Positions 33,459-44,744 of a DNA stretch of 64,000 bases are shown here, one piece after another. Position 1 is the first letter of the stretch. Each line of letters begins with the position of its first letter. Below the pieces are notes generated by a model. That model was given only the letters and a program-made list of their open reading frames with translations. It was not told the DNA's origin and ran no database searches. The stretch lies in NCBI RefSeq assembly GCF_000993785.3, contig NZ_CP009922.3:3658001-3722000 (forward strand). Reading direction: 5' to 3'. The position numbers and the translations under genes are program-made. The DNA is from Streptomyces xiamenensis. Lineage in GTDB: Bacteria > Actinomycetota > Actinomycetes > Streptomycetales > Streptomycetaceae.

Positions 33459-35212
33459 CAGTACTTACGCTCCATCGGCTGGTAGCGGGTGACGACGACC
33501 GGCTTGTAGTCCAGCCGGATCGACTCGTTGCCCTCGGCGTCGACCTCGCGGTAAGCCATGGTGTGCCGCATGAAGTTGACGTCGTCGCGGTCGGGATAGT
33601 CCTCCCGGTAGTGGCCGCCGCGGGACTCCTTGCGGGCCAGCGCGGAGACGGCCAGGACCTCGGCCAGTTCCAGGAGGTTGCCCAGCTCCAGGGCTTCGAG
33701 CAGGTCGGTGTTGAACCGCCGGCCCTTGTCCTGGACCGAGACGTGCTGGTAGCGCTCGCGCAGGGCCGCGATGGTCTCCACGGCCTCCTTGAGCGTTTCC
33801 TCGGTGCGGAAGACCATGGCGTTCTTGTCCATGGTTTCCTGGAGTTCGCGGCGGATGTCGTGCACCCGCTCGGTGCCGGTGGACTCCCGCATCCGCTCCA
33901 CCTCGGTGGACACGAACTGCTCGGGGTTCTCCGGCAGGTCGACGAAGTCGGCGGTGGCCGCGTACTCCGCCGCGGCGATGCCGGCCCGGCGGCCGAAGAC
34001 GTTGATGTCCAGCAGCGAGTTGGTGCCAAGACGGTTCGCGCCGTGGACCGACACGCAGGCGACCTCGCCCGCCGCGTACAGGCCGGGGACGACGTCCGTG
34101 TTGTTCGCCAGGACCTCGCCCTCGATGTTGGTGGGGATGCCACCCATCGCGTAGTGCGCGGTCGGCTGGATCGGGATCGGGTCGGTGTACGGCTCGATGC
34201 CCAGGTAGGTGCGCGCGAACTCGGTGATGTCCGGCAGCTTCGCGTCCAGCTGCTCCGGCGGCAGGTGGGTGAGATCCAGGTAGACGTGGTCGCCGTCGGG
34301 GCCGCAGCCGCGGCCTTCCCGGATCTCGGTGTAGATCGAGCGGGAGACGACGTCACGCGACGCCAGGTCCTTCATGACGGGCGCGTACTTCTCCATGAAG
34401 CGCTCACCGTCCTTGTTCCGCAGGATGCCGCCCTCGCCGCGCGCGCCCTCGGTGAGCAGGATGCCCATCTTCCAGATGCCGGTCGGGTGGAACTGGAAGA
34501 ACTCCATGTCCTCCAGCGGCAGCCCGCGCCGCCACGCCGCCGCCTGGCCGTCGCCGGTCAGGGTGTGGGCGTTGGAGGACACCTTGTAGAACTTGCCGTT
34601 GCCGCCCGAGGCGAAGACGACGGCCTTCGCCTGGAAGACGTGCAGTTCGCCGGTGGCCAGCTCGTAGGCGACGACGCCGGCGGTCTTCTTGACCCCGTCG
34701 ACCTCGTTGAGCAGCAGGTCCAGGACGTAGAACTCGTTGTAGAACTCCACGCCCTCCTTGACGCAGTTCTGGTACAGCGTCTGGAGGATCATGTGCCCGG
34801 TGCGGTCGGCCGCGTAGCAGGAGCGGCGCACCGGCGCCTCACCGTGGTTGCGGCTGTGCCCGCCGAAGCGCCGCTGGTCGATGCGGCCCTCTGGGGTGCG
34901 GTTGAACGGCAGGCCCATCTTCTCCAGGTCGAGGACGGAGTCGATGGCCTCCTTCGCCAGGATCTCGGCGGCGTCCTGGTCGACCAGGTAGTCGCCGCCC
35001 TTGATGGTGTCGAAGGTGTGCCACTCCCAGTTGTCCTCCTCGACGTTGGCGAGGGCGGCGGCCATGCCGCCCTGCGCCGCGCCGGTGTGGGAGCGGGTGG
35101 GGTAGAGCTTGGTCAGTACGGCGGTACGGCTGCGCTTGGTGGCCTCGATGGCCGCGCGCATCCCGGCGCCGCCCGCACCGACGATGACGGTGTCGTACTT
35201 GTGGATCTGCAT
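33458..35212 (-). CDS. sdhA: Succinate dehydrogenase flavoprotein subunit
   Basis: 584 residues. Dinucleotide-binding '[16 protein letters not shown]' at the N-terminus and the flavin-linked His segment '[15 protein letters not shown]'. Active-site stretches '[18 protein letters not shown]' and '[16 protein letters not shown]' fit the fumarate/succinate family. Oxidises succinate to fumarate in the TCA cycle on the cytoplasmic membrane face. Lies between sdhD (22 bases upstream) and sdhB (1-base overlap). Confidence 0.98.
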   Translation of the reverse strand: MQIHKYDTVIVGAGGAGMRAAIEATKRSRTAVLTKLYPTRSHTGAAQGGMAAALANVEEDNWEWHTFDTIKGGDYLVDQDAAEILAKEAIDSVLDLEKMGLPFNRTPEGRIDQRRFGGHSRNHGEAPVRRSCYAADRTGHMILQTLYQNCVKEGVEFYNEFYVLDLLLNEVDGVKKTAGVVAYELATGELHVFQAKAVVFASGGNGKFYKVSSNAHTLTGDGQAAAWRRGLPLEDMEFFQFHPTGIWKMGILLTEGARGEGGILRNKDGERFMEKYAPVMKDLASRDVVSRSIYTEIREGRGCGPDGDHVYLDLTHLPPEQLDAKLPDITEFARTYLGIEPYTDPIPIQPTAHYAMGGIPTNIEGEVLANNTDVVPGLYAAGEVACVSVHGANRLGTNSLLDINVFGRRAGIAAAEYAATADFVDLPENPEQFVSTEVERMRESTGTERVHDIRRELQETMDKNAMVFRTEETLKEAVETIAALRERYQHVSVQDKGRRFNTDLLEALELGNLLELAEVLAVSALARKESRGGHYREDYPDRDDVNFMRHTMAYREVDAEGNESIRLDYKPVVVTRYQPMERKY

Positions 35213-35234
35213 GTGTTCGTCAGCCCCGGTGCGG

Positions 35235-35696
35235 TCAGGTGATGTTCGGGTCGAAGGTGAAGATCACCAGCGTGCCCAGCAGGACGGTGAAGATGGTCGC
35301 CGTGTAGAGCAGCATCTTCAGCCAGAAACGGGTGTTGTCCCGCTGCGCGTAGTCGTTGATGATCGTCCGCAGCCCGTTGGCGCCGTGGAGCATGGCGAGC
35401 CACAGCATGATCAGGTCCCACGCCTGCCAGAACGGGGAGGCCCAGCGGCCGGCCACGAAGGCGAAGCTGACCTTGGAGACGCCGCCGTCCAGCACCAGCT
35501 GGATCAGCAGGTGGCCCAGCACCAGGACGACGAGCAGGATGCCGGACAGGCGCATGAACAGCCAGCCGTACAGCTCGAAGTTGGTGCGGGTGGCCTTGGG
35601 CGTCTTGCCGGTGCGGGCCCGGGGCGGCTCGATGACCGGGGCGGGGTGGTCGGCGTCGTACCCCTCGTCCACGGTGATGGAATCAGTGGAAGACAT
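35235..35696 (-). CDS. sdhD: Succinate dehydrogenase membrane anchor subunit
   Basis: 153 residues. A cytoplasmic N-terminal ~45-residue segment is followed by three hydrophobic helices: '[20 protein letters not shown]' with conserved Arg/Ser, a second containing the heme/quinone region '[17 protein letters not shown]', then '[18 protein letters not shown]', and a final helix. Starts 6 bases after the sdhC stop. Anchors SdhAB and helps bind menaquinone. Confidence 0.95.
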   Translation of the reverse strand: MSSTDSITVDEGYDADHPAPVIEPPRARTGKTPKATRTNFELYGWLFMRLSGILLVVLVLGHLLIQLVLDGGVSKVSFAFVAGRWASPFWQAWDLIMLWLAMLHGANGLRTIINDYAQRDNTRFWLKMLLYTATIFTVLLGTLVIFTFDPNIT

Positions 35697-35702
35697 CGTG
35701 CA

Positions 35703-36083
35703 TCAGCTCCCGAACAGCTCACGGAAGGCGTGCGAGAGGACGGGGTACGCGGCCCCCGCCATCAGCACGACCCAGACGCCCACCACGGAATACAGCATGT
35801 GCTTCTGGTAGCGGGCGCCCTTGTTCCAGAAGTCGACGGCGATGACGCGCAGGCCGTTGAGCGCATGGAAGAGGACGGCGGCGACCAGTCCGTATTCCAT
35901 GAACGCGACGAGCGGCGTCTTGTACACGGCGATGGTGTCGTCGTAGGCGTCGGGGGAGACGCGCACGAGTGCGGTGTCGAGGACATGAACGAACAGGAAG
36001 AAGAACACCAGGACACCGGTGACTCGATGAGCCACCCATGACCACATGCCTTCCCGGCCGCGGTACAGCGTTCCTGCCGGCAC
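35703..36083 (-). CDS. sdhC: Succinate dehydrogenase cytochrome b556 subunit
   Basis: 126 residues: 'GMWSWVAHRVTGVLVFFFLF' (first helix with conserved His/Arg), 'FHALNGLRVIAVDFW' in the second, and a third C-terminal helix. First gene of sdhCDAB. The GTG at 36081-36083 (PAGTLYRGREG) is chosen as it matches the short N-terminus of actinobacterial SdhC; upstream codons are low-complexity Arg-rich. Divergent from the hexosaminidase. Confidence 0.95.
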   Translation of the reverse strand: MPAGTLYRGREGMWSWVAHRVTGVLVFFFLFVHVLDTALVRVSPDAYDDTIAVYKTPLVAFMEYGLVAAVLFHALNGLRVIAVDFWNKGARYQKHMLYSVVGVWVVLMAGAAYPVLSHAFRELFGS

Positions 36084-36295
36084 GGAAGAACCCTCCGAAG
36101 CGATTCGGGGCCTGCGGCGGCACTCCTGTCTGTCGAAGGGTCTCCGTCGGGCCCGGCCGGGTACGGTCCACCGGCCGCCCGCCATGCTATCGACGGGGGA
36201 CCCCGTGTCGGACGCGGGGTCTAGGGTGTGATCAATCGCGCATGGATCTCATCCTTTCGCGTGAGCCATCCGCTGATCCGGTTACCGTCGTGAGT

Positions 36296-37897
36296 ATGAA
36301 AAGCACGGTATGGCGGATATGGGCGATTGTCGCCGTCGTGGGGCTGATAGCCACCGCGACGGCACTTGTCGTCACGCAGCGGTCCGACGGCGGCGACACC
36401 GCCTCGGATCATCCGGACCCCACCCAGACCTCCCCCGCGGCGAATCTGCCCGACCCCGTACTGGCGGACGGCCCCACCGGTGACCTCCAGACCGTTCCCC
36501 AGGTCACTACCTGGGAGCCGGCCGACGGCCCCGGCTGGGCCCCCTCCGACACCACCCGGGTGGTCACCGAGTCCGGCTCGGACGCCACCGGCGCCGCCGA
36601 CCGGCTGGCCGACGACCTCTCCGTGGACCGCGCCGACGACGGCGCCCGCGCCTCGGACGTCCTGCTCACGATTGACCCGAACGCAGGAACGGGCCCCGAG
36701 GGATATTCCCTCACCATCCGTGACCACCAGGTCACGATCACCGCCGAGACCGGGGCCGGCGCCTTCTACGGCACCCGCACCCTCGTGCAGTCCGTGCGCG
36801 CGGACGGCGGCCTCCCCGAGGGCTCCGTCCAGGACGCCCCCGACCGCGAGCAGCGTGGCCTGATGCTGGACACGGCCCGGAAGTTCTACTCGGCCGCGTG
36901 GATCGAGGAGCGGCTGCACGAGCTGGCCGACCTCAAGCTCAACGAGTTCCACCTGCACTTCAGCGACGACCAGGGCTTCCGCATCGAGAGCGAGAGCCAC
37001 CCCGAGATCGTCTCGCGGGAGCACCTCACCAAGGACGAGGTCACCTCGATCGTCGAGCTGGCCGAGTCCCTGCACATCACCGTCATCCCCGAGATCGACT
37101 CGCCCGGACACCTGGGCGCGGTGCTCGACGCCAACCCCGACCTTCAGCTCAAGCGGGCGGACGGCTCGGTCTCCGAGGGCGCCATCGACATCTCCAACCC
37201 CGACTCCGCCGCCCTCATCGACGATCTGCTGCGCGAGTACGCCCCGCTCTTCCCCGGCGCGTACTTCCACGTCGGCGGCGACGAGTACCCGGCGCTGTAC
37301 GCCTCCGACCCCGAGGCCACCTACCCGAACCTGGCCCGGGCCGCCGAGGAGCAGTACGGGGCCGGGGCGACCGTACGGGACCTGGCCACCGGCTGGATCA
37401 ACGACCGCGCCGCGACCGCCCGCGAGCTGGGCAAGACCCCGCAGGTGTGGAACGACGGCATGCACGCCGGCGGCAAGGTGCAGCCCAGCGAGGACCGGCA
37501 GGTCACGTACTGGACCGGCCGCGAGATCGGCGCCCGCGAGCCGCAGGAGTACCTCGACCAGGGCTTCCCTCTGATCAACCTCAACTCGGCCTATCTCTAC
37601 TACGTGCTCGGCGAGCCCAACGAGTTCACCTATCCCACGGGTGAGGCCATCTACAACGAGTGGACGCCCGACGTGGTGCGCGGCTCCACCGCGCTGCCCG
37701 AGGGCCAGGGCGGCCCGCAGAACGTGCTCGGCGCCCGCTTCGCGATCTGGTGCGACCTTGCCGACGCCCAGACCCCCGAGCAGGTCGCCGAGGGCATCCG
37801 GCTCCCGCTGGCCGCCATGGCGCAGAAGACCTGGCACGCCGGGGAACCCAGCGGCACCTGGGCGGAGTTCACCCAGCGGGTGGATGACGTCGGATGA
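36296..37897 (+). CDS. Beta-N-acetylhexosaminidase, GH20 family, membrane-anchored or secreted
   Basis: 533 residues. N-terminal signal/anchor helix ('RIWAIVAVVGLIATATALVV'), a Thr/Pro/Asp-rich linker, GH20b alpha/beta domain with 'DHQVTITAETGAGAFYGTRT', then the GH20 barrel: 'RGLMLDTARKFY', 'LHFSDDQGFRIESESHPEI', catalytic Asp-Glu pair in 'FHVGGDEYPALY', and 'PQVWNDGMHAGG'. Releases terminal GlcNAc/GalNAc by substrate-assisted catalysis, with likely roles in chitin or peptidoglycan turnover. The ATG at 36296 is preferred (MKSTVWRIW). A 17-bp palindrome lies 47 bases after the stop. Confidence 0.93.
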   Translation: MKSTVWRIWAIVAVVGLIATATALVVTQRSDGGDTASDHPDPTQTSPAANLPDPVLADGPTGDLQTVPQVTTWEPADGPGWAPSDTTRVVTESGSDATGAADRLADDLSVDRADDGARASDVLLTIDPNAGTGPEGYSLTIRDHQVTITAETGAGAFYGTRTLVQSVRADGGLPEGSVQDAPDREQRGLMLDTARKFYSAAWIEERLHELADLKLNEFHLHFSDDQGFRIESESHPEIVSREHLTKDEVTSIVELAESLHITVIPEIDSPGHLGAVLDANPDLQLKRADGSVSEGAIDISNPDSAALIDDLLREYAPLFPGAYFHVGGDEYPALYASDPEATYPNLARAAEEQYGAGATVRDLATGWINDRAATARELGKTPQVWNDGMHAGGKVQPSEDRQVTYWTGREIGAREPQEYLDQGFPLINLNSAYLYYVLGEPNEFTYPTGEAIYNEWTPDVVRGSTALPEGQGGPQNVLGARFAIWCDLADAQTPEQVAEGIRLPLAAMAQKTWHAGEPSGTWAEFTQRVDDVG

Positions 37898-38219
37898 GGG
37901 TGGGCTAGTCTCGGGCCCACAGAAAATGATCATGGTCGGCGTGCCGGGCGGACCGCCCGGGGCGCCGATGGCAGCCAGGGCCGCCACCCCCCACAGGAGA
38001 GGCCCCGGCTGCCGCGGCGGACCCACGCCTGGCGGGGCTCGGGTCCGCACCTCGTACAGCGTGCAACGGCCGGTTTCTGTTACCGGGTGGATACGTACAG
38101 ATGCGCCATGGACTGAGCAGCACGGGAAGCGTAGCGTTCGGTATCCACAGCGCACAGTTACCAGCTCTGGAAACAGAACGGCGAAGAGTGCGGCGTGGAG
38201 GCCGCTAAGGGGGGCCGGA
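37898..38219. other. 322-base gap between the hexosaminidase and the ECF sigma gene
   Basis: A perfect 17-bp palindrome CCGGGCGG-A-CCGCCCGG at 37944-37960 is probably the hexosaminidase terminator. The rest presumably carries the sigma-factor promoter; no clear -35/-10 could be assigned and no gene is supported. Confidence 0.5.
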
Positions 38220-38978
38220 GTGCAGGCGCAGGTTCACTCGCAGGACCAGGTTCACGAACAGGTGGGGGAACCACGGCGGCGACCCGACCGCGCGGTGGTG
38301 GCCGACCGCCGGCTCACCGCCGCGGTACAGGCCGCGCAGGAGGGTGACGAGAGCGCCTTCCGCCAGGTCTTCCACGCGGTCCATCCACGGTTACTGGGCT
38401 ACGTGCGCACCATGGTCACCGGTCCCGACGCCGAGGACGTGACCGCCGAGGCCTGGCTGCACATATCCCGGGACCTGTCGCGCTTCAGCGGCGACGCCGA
38501 CCGGTTCCGCGGCTGGACCCACCGGATCGCGCGCAACCGCGCCCTGGACCACCTGCGGGCACGCGGGCGGCGTCCCCAGGAGTGCGGGGTGGAGGACGCC
38601 GGACTGATCGAGCTGCCGGCCGGGGTGGACACCGCCGAGGCCGCCATGGAGGCCGTTGCCACCTCCCGCGTCTTCGACCTGGTCGCCACCCTCCCCAGGG
38701 AGCAGGCGGGCGCCGTCGTGCTGCGCGCCATGCTGGGCCTGGACGCCAAGCGGGCCGCCGTCGTGCTGGGCTGCCGCCCCGGCGCGGTGCGCACCGCCAC
38801 CCACCGGGGGCTGCGCCGGCTCGCCCAACTGGTCGCCGAGCGGCCCGAGCACGAGCCGGCGGGCGCGTCGCTTCCCGCCTCCCCGGCTGTTCAGCAGGCC
38901 AGGGGAGCGTCCTCGGCGGCCTCCGGGGCACCCGCCGTTCCGGCCCCGGTAACGAAATCCGGGCGCGCGGCGCAGTAA
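38220..38978 (+). CDS. ECF-type RNA polymerase sigma factor
   Basis: About 252 residues. Region 2: '[20 protein letters not shown]' then '[20 protein letters not shown]' and '[20 protein letters not shown]'; region 4: '[20 protein letters not shown]' then '[20 protein letters not shown]'. A Gln/His-rich N-terminal ~45 residues and an Ala/Pro-rich C-terminal ~50 residues flank the core. GTG 38220 is used; the region before it has no better start. No anti-sigma gene is adjacent. Targets unknown. Confidence 0.9.
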   Translation: MQAQVHSQDQVHEQVGEPRRRPDRAVVADRRLTAAVQAAQEGDESAFRQVFHAVHPRLLGYVRTMVTGPDAEDVTAEAWLHISRDLSRFSGDADRFRGWTHRIARNRALDHLRARGRRPQECGVEDAGLIELPAGVDTAEAAMEAVATSRVFDLVATLPREQAGAVVLRAMLGLDAKRAAVVLGCRPGAVRTATHRGLRRLAQLVAERPEHEPAGASLPASPAVQQARGASSAASGAPAVPAPVTKSGRAAQ

Positions 38979-39159
38979 GAGGCAGGCCGACTGGTCATCG
39001 GCCCCGGGTCGACCCGAGGTCCCCCCGTACCTCTGGGTAGGCCCCTCGCGCGGGCGGGGTAGCTTTCCCCCTAGCCCCGTCCGCGCACTCCCTCCTCCAC
39101 GCCGCTCCGACTCCTCCGCTCCTTCCCCGCGCGGTGCGGCGCTCGTTAAAGTCCCTGCC

Positions 39160-40743
<1,584 letters not shown>

Positions 40744-40942
40744 GGGGGCCGCGGTGTGGCGGAAGGTGTGCGGGAGGTACGGAAGTTGCGCGGACGCGGC
40801 CCGGCCGCGCCGTGCGGGAGCACGGCGTGCCGGTCGATAGGATCCGATCCCTGACACCCGCTCACGAAAGGTGACTTCGCGGCTCCGTGCGGTGACCGCG
40901 CGGCGGTCGCGGCACGCTCCCGCACGACCGTGAAGGCTCTCC

Positions 40943-41737
40943 ATGGCACGTCCTCCGTCCACTTCGGCACTGTGGCCCGTGGCCATGGTCGTCGCGCCGT
41001 GTGCGCCGGCCGCGCCGCTGGTCCTCGCGCTGCTGGCCGCCCCGTCCCGGTGGGCGATGGCGGCGGCGTGCGGCACCGGCGCCGCGGCGCTGCTCGGGCT
41101 GCTGCTCGCCCTGTGGCGCGCGCACCGCGCCACCGCCGCCGAACTGGCCCACCAGCGGGCGGAGACCGCCCGGCGGCTGGCCGAACTGGCCCGGCGCGAC
41201 AAGCAGTGGCGCTCCTTCACCGACCAGCAGGCCGCGCTGCTGCGGCAGGAGTGCGAGCACCTGCTGACGGAACGGCTGCCCGCGGTCTTCCGCGGCCGCG
41301 AGGTGCCGCCCGTCAAGTACCGCGCCCAGCTGCCCGAGACCGTGGTGCGGGACTTCGAGCGGGTGGTCGCGGAGATCGCCGAACGGCTCGCGGAGCGCTC
41401 GGAGTCGCAGCGCCTGGCCATGGTGGCGCTGGCCGGCCGCGTACAGACCTCGGCGCACCGCATCCAGGCCGCCGTCACCACCTTGTCCGAACGGCACGGC
41501 CACGACCCGGACATCCTGGAGGCGGCGATGTGGGTGGACCACGCCGCCACCCAGCAGGCGCGGCACGCCCAGAGCCTCCAGGTGCTCGGGGGGAGTGGCC
41601 GGGCCAGCGCTGGGAGGAGCCGATGGCCCTGGTGGACGTGGTGCGCGCCGCCTCCGGCCGGATCGTCGCCTACCGGCGGGTGGAGGTGGCGGGCGAGCAG
41701 GACGTGGGCGCCGCCGCCCGGGTCGTCGAGCCGCTGA
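40943..41737 (+). CDS. Conservon sensor kinase-like protein CvnA, N-terminal fragment (frameshifted)
   Basis: Begins the CvnA-type histidine-kinase-like protein: two membrane segments within residues ~15-55, then a coiled-coil-rich dimerisation region ('AELAHQRAETARRLAELARR' and 'LQRLAMVALAGRVQ'-like helices up to 'AATQQARHAQSLQVLGG'). Family members continue 'GEWPGQxWxEPMALVDVVRA', but here a run of six G (41588-41593) puts that sequence in another frame, and this frame continues as Trp/Pro/Arg-rich nonsense to 41737. One extra G would rejoin the halves. Start ATG 40943 with GAAGG upstream. The sensed signal is unknown. Confidence 0.75.
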   Translation: MARPPSTSALWPVAMVVAPCAPAAPLVLALLAAPSRWAMAAACGTGAAALLGLLLALWRAHRATAAELAHQRAETARRLAELARRDKQWRSFTDQQAALLRQECEHLLTERLPAVFRGREVPPVKYRAQLPETVVRDFERVVAEIAERLAERSESQRLAMVALAGRVQTSAHRIQAAVTTLSERHGHDPDILEAAMWVDHAATQQARHAQSLQVLGGSGRASAGRSRWPWWTWCAPPPAGSSPTGGWRWRASRTWAPPPGSSSR

Positions 41738-42609
41738 TCCATCTGATCGCCGAACTCCTGGCCAATGCCACCGAGCACTCCCCGCCCCGGACCGTCGTCC
41801 CGGTGATGGTGCGCACCGTGCAGCGCGGCGCCGTCATCGAGATCGACGACGGCGGCCTGGGCATGGACGAGTACCGCATGGACCGGGCCCGGCAGATCGT
41901 CTCGGGGCGGCGGCCGGTGGCGCTGGCCGACGTGGGGGAGGTGCCGCGCACCGGCTTCGCGGTGGTGGGGCGGTTCGCCGCCCGGCACGGCTTCCAGGTG
42001 GACCTGTCGCCCTCCCCGTACGGCGGGGTGCGGGTGGTGATCCTCATCGGCCGGTCCGATCTCGCCACGGTGGAGCCGCTGGGCGCCGGCGGCGGCCGGG
42101 GCCGGCGGGAGCTCGGCCCGGCACCGGGCCGGCTCCCCGGCCCGGGCCGCGCGCCGCGTCGGGGGACCGGCCGGGGGCCCGGCACCGCTCCCCGTTCCGG
42201 CCGGGGGCTCGTCCAGGGCTCCGGCTCCGCTCCCGGTCTCGGCTCCGCACCTGGCCCCCGCCCCGGTCCTGGCCCCGCACCCGGCTCCGGCTCCGAACCC
42301 CGCCCCGGTACGCAGCCCGTACCGCAGCCCCGGCCGGAACATTCCGGCTCCGTCCCCCGGCACGCCAGGGCCCCGGAGCCCACCCCGCAGCACGGCCAGG
42401 ACCCGGCACCCCCGCCCGTACGCCCCTCCGGACTGCCCCAACGCGCCTCCCGCCGCGGCGAGACGCTGCCCCGGCAGCCGTGGAGCGCACCGCCCGAACC
42501 GCAACAGACCCCCGAGGAGGCGGGGGACTGGATGGAGACCTTCCTCGCCGGTGGCGCCGCCGGAACCCCGGCCGGCCACACCGACCCCACCACCCACCCG
42601 AAAGGCTGA
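41623..42609 (+). CDS. CvnA C-terminal fragment: GHKL ATPase domain with Pro-rich tail (frameshifted)
   Basis: About 328 residues carrying the HATPase_c domain of the split CvnA: N-box 'LIAELLANATEHSPPRTVVP' (20 residues), G1 'IDDGGLGMDEYRMDRARQIV', G2 'RTGFAVVGRFAARHGFQVDL'. The C-terminal ~180 residues are Pro/Gly/Arg-rich and disordered, as usual for CvnA. The ATG at 41623 happens to follow GGGAGGAG, so this part could be made independently even if the upstream frameshift is real. The downstream roadblock gene starts 6 bases after the stop. Confidence 0.8.
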   Translation: MALVDVVRAASGRIVAYRRVEVAGEQDVGAAARVVEPLIHLIAELLANATEHSPPRTVVPVMVRTVQRGAVIEIDDGGLGMDEYRMDRARQIVSGRRPVALADVGEVPRTGFAVVGRFAARHGFQVDLSPSPYGGVRVVILIGRSDLATVEPLGAGGGRGRRELGPAPGRLPGPGRAPRRGTGRGPGTAPRSGRGLVQGSGSAPGLGSAPGPRPGPGPAPGSGSEPRPGTQPVPQPRPEHSGSVPRHARAPEPTPQHGQDPAPPPVRPSGLPQRASRRGETLPRQPWSAPPEPQQTPEEAGDWMETFLAGGAAGTPAGHTDPTTHPKG

Positions 42610-42615
42610 ACGCGC

Positions 42616-43026
42616 ATGCAGTACGTCGAAAGCCCCGAGCGGCAGAGCTGGATGATCTCCGAGGTGTCCACCGTGCCCGGCGTCAGACATGTCATCGTGT
42701 TCAGCTCGGACGGGCTGCTGCTCGCCTGCTCGGAGGGCATCGACCGGGACAGCGCCGACCGGCTGTCCGCGAACTGCTCCGGGCTGCAGTCCCTGGGCCG
42801 CAGCCTGGGCCGGGACTTCGGCGAGGAGGACGGCGCCGTCAACCAGCAGATGGTCGACTTCAGGGGCGGCTACCTGTTCATGCGCAGCGCGGCCGGCACC
42901 CATCTGGCCGCCGTCACCGGTCCGGTGGTGGACCCGGGCCTGGTGGCCCAGCGGATGCAGGCCCAGATTCTCAGGATCGCCGCCGTGCGCCCCGGCGGTG
43001 GCCCGCCCCCGCGACGGAACGCCTGA
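42616..43026 (+). CDS. Conservon roadblock/LC7 protein CvnB
   Basis: 136 residues with the roadblock/LC7 fold: 'MISEVSTVPGVRHVIVFSSD' then 'GLLLACSEGIDRDSADRLSA', 'GGYLFMRSAAGTHLAAVTG'. MglB-like partner of the CvnD GTPase in a membrane-associated heterotetramer with CvnA. ATG 42616 follows the cvnA stop by 6 bases. Confidence 0.93.
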   Translation: MQYVESPERQSWMISEVSTVPGVRHVIVFSSDGLLLACSEGIDRDSADRLSANCSGLQSLGRSLGRDFGEEDGAVNQQMVDFRGGYLFMRSAAGTHLAAVTGPVVDPGLVAQRMQAQILRIAAVRPGGGPPPRRNA

Positions 43027-43032
43027 TCGCCG

Positions 43033-43395
43033 ATGAGTGAGAACGGCGGATACCGTGAGAGGGCGCTGCGGCCCTATGTGATCACCGGGGGGAAGTCGCG
43101 TCCGAGCCGTACCACCATGGGGGTGGAGACACTTCTGGTGCGGGCGGACACCGCCGGACCGCTGCCGGTGACGGCCACCCGGGAGATCAGGGCCCTGGTG
43201 CGGATGTGCGAGCGACTGCTCTCCCTCGCGGAGGCGGCCGCCCGTCTCCAACTGCCGCTCAGCCTGGTGAAGGTGCTCGCATCGGAACTGGTGGACGGCG
43301 GTTATCTGATCGCCCGCTCGGGAATCCCGCAGGCGGTACGCCCCGACAGGGAATTGCTACAGGAGGTTCTGGATGGTCTTCGCCGACTCCGCTGA
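43033..43395 (+). CDS. Conservon DUF742 protein CvnC
   Basis: 120 residues. DUF742 family: 'LRPYVITGGKSRPSRTTMGV' near the start, 'EIRALVRMCERLLSLAEAAA' and 'LVKVLASELVDGGYLIARSG' (winged-helix-like). Third member of the cvnABCD set. Overlaps the start of cvnD by 23 bases, implying coupled translation. Confidence 0.93.
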   Translation: MSENGGYRERALRPYVITGGKSRPSRTTMGVETLLVRADTAGPLPVTATREIRALVRMCERLLSLAEAAARLQLPLSLVKVLASELVDGGYLIARSGIPQAVRPDRELLQEVLDGLRRLR

Positions 43396-44011
43396 GTCCG
43401 CGCCCGCCGCTGACCGCTATCTGCCGGACTCGGTGCGCCGGGCGGTGAAGGTCCTGGTGGTGGGCGCCTTCGGGGTCGGGAAGACGACGCTGGTGGGCTC
43501 GGTCAGCGAGATCGAGCCCCTGCGCACCGAGGAGGCGCTGACCGAGGCCGGGGTCGGCGTCGACGACCTCACCGGCATCGACGGCAAGCGGATGACCACC
43601 GTCGCCATGGACTTCGGCCGGCTCACGCTCAACTCGCAGCTGGTGATGTACGTGTTCGGCACCCCGGGACAGCAGCGGTTCTGGGAGCTGTGGGAGGGGC
43701 TGGCCGAGGGCGCGCTCGGCGCGCTGGCCGTGGTGGACACCCGCCGGCTGGCCGACAGCTTCGAGGTGCTGGCCCAACTGGAGCTGCGCGGACTGCCGTT
43801 CGCCGTGGCCGTCAACCAGTTCCCGGACAGCGCGGTGTACGCCACCGAGGAACTGCGCGGGGCCCTGGATCTGACCGAGGACACCCCCGTCGTCACCTTC
43901 GACGCCCGGGACCGGGCCTCCTCGATGGACGCGCTGGTCACCCTCGTCGAGTACATATCGGGCCCAGCCCACCCCCAGGGCGTCCCCGCCCCCGCCGCCG
44001 CCCCCGGGTGA
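43373..44011 (+). CDS. Conservon Ras-like GTPase CvnD
   Basis: 212 residues. P-loop 'VVGAFGVGKTTLVGSVSEIE' (20 residues), switch II-like 'YVFGTPGQQRFWELWEGL' and a base-recognition 'NQFPDS' in place of NKxD, as in MglA-type CvnD proteins. Works with CvnB (likely GTPase-activating) and CvnA. Related conservons influence development and antibiotic production (family knowledge). Confidence 0.95.
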   Translation: MVFADSAESAPAADRYLPDSVRRAVKVLVVGAFGVGKTTLVGSVSEIEPLRTEEALTEAGVGVDDLTGIDGKRMTTVAMDFGRLTLNSQLVMYVFGTPGQQRFWELWEGLAEGALGALAVVDTRRLADSFEVLAQLELRGLPFAVAVNQFPDSAVYATEELRGALDLTEDTPVVTFDARDRASSMDALVTLVEYISGPAHPQGVPAPAAAPG

Positions 44012-44113
44012 CCTGTTCACCGCCGGGGCCGCACCGCTTCACCTCGGCGGTGACCGGGAGCCGTCCGTCCGCCCCGTACCCGTCGCGTCCCGCGTCCGGG
44101 GCCGGGCCCCCGG

Positions 44114-44411
44114 TCAGCCGGGGACGTAGAGGCTCGCTCCCCGGCTGAAGACATCGTCGGCGCGGGATGGACGGCGCCCAGCACCCGGCCCCGGCAGTCC
44201 TCCGTGGCGAAGACGAGGACGGTGATGTCGGTGCCGTTCGCCACCGTCAGCGGCCGGACCGTCCCCGGGTAGCAGCCCTCACCGGGGTCGGTGTACCGGG
44301 TGTCGCCGACCGTCAGGGTGCCCTGCGCGCCACCGCCGGGGCCGCTAGCGCCAGCATCAGTGCCCCCGCCACCACCACCGCCGCCGTCATGGCCGACATG
44401 CGACGTACCAT
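44114..44411 (-). pseudogene. Small secreted protein gene with two frameshifts
   Basis: Starting at ATG 44409-44411 (GGAGG upstream), the frame gives a signal peptide ('MSAMTAAVVVAGALMLALAA') and then stops. A second frame continues coherently: 'GTLTVGDTRYTDPGEGCYPG' then 'VRPLTVANGTDITVLVFATE' and 'DCRGRVLGAVHP'. A third frame supplies the end, 'DDVFSRGASLYVPG', with TGA at 44114-44116. The pattern fits a CG duplication near 44330 and a one-base loss near 44165; corrected, the product would be about 98 residues with two mature cysteines. Family function unknown. Confidence 0.6.
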
Positions 44412-44744
44412 CGCGACCTCCACAAGGAGCAAGGAATCTGGTGGGTCAACCGCCCCCACCTGTTCCTCCCCTCCCGCCGGGCGCGGTGATCGCGAGGTCA
44501 CCCGGATGTGCGGCTCCCCGGCGCGCCCGGCGTCGCGGGCCCGGCCGCGCGGGCCGCCACCCCGCGCCGCACGCCCCGCCTCGCCCCGCGCCGTCACCTT
44601 CCGGCGCCGTGGCTGAACGGCTCCCCACCGCAAGGTGAACGGGGGCTGTCCCGTAACCCAGTTGGTCGCACGGTGCCGATCCGTTCACCCTCTGTTGGTC
44701 ATCAGTTGGCCCCTTCCTGGGGCGCGCTGCCTAGGTTCCCTGAT
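44412..44744. other. 333-base gap upstream of the nonulosonate cluster
   Basis: No gene is supported. A TAGGTT -10-like hexamer (44732-44737) ends 7 bases before the GTG of the first cluster gene, so that transcript may be leaderless. A TTGGCC lies 20 bases further upstream, which is a poor -35 spacing. The upstream half is very GC-rich without clear signals. Confidence 0.4.
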
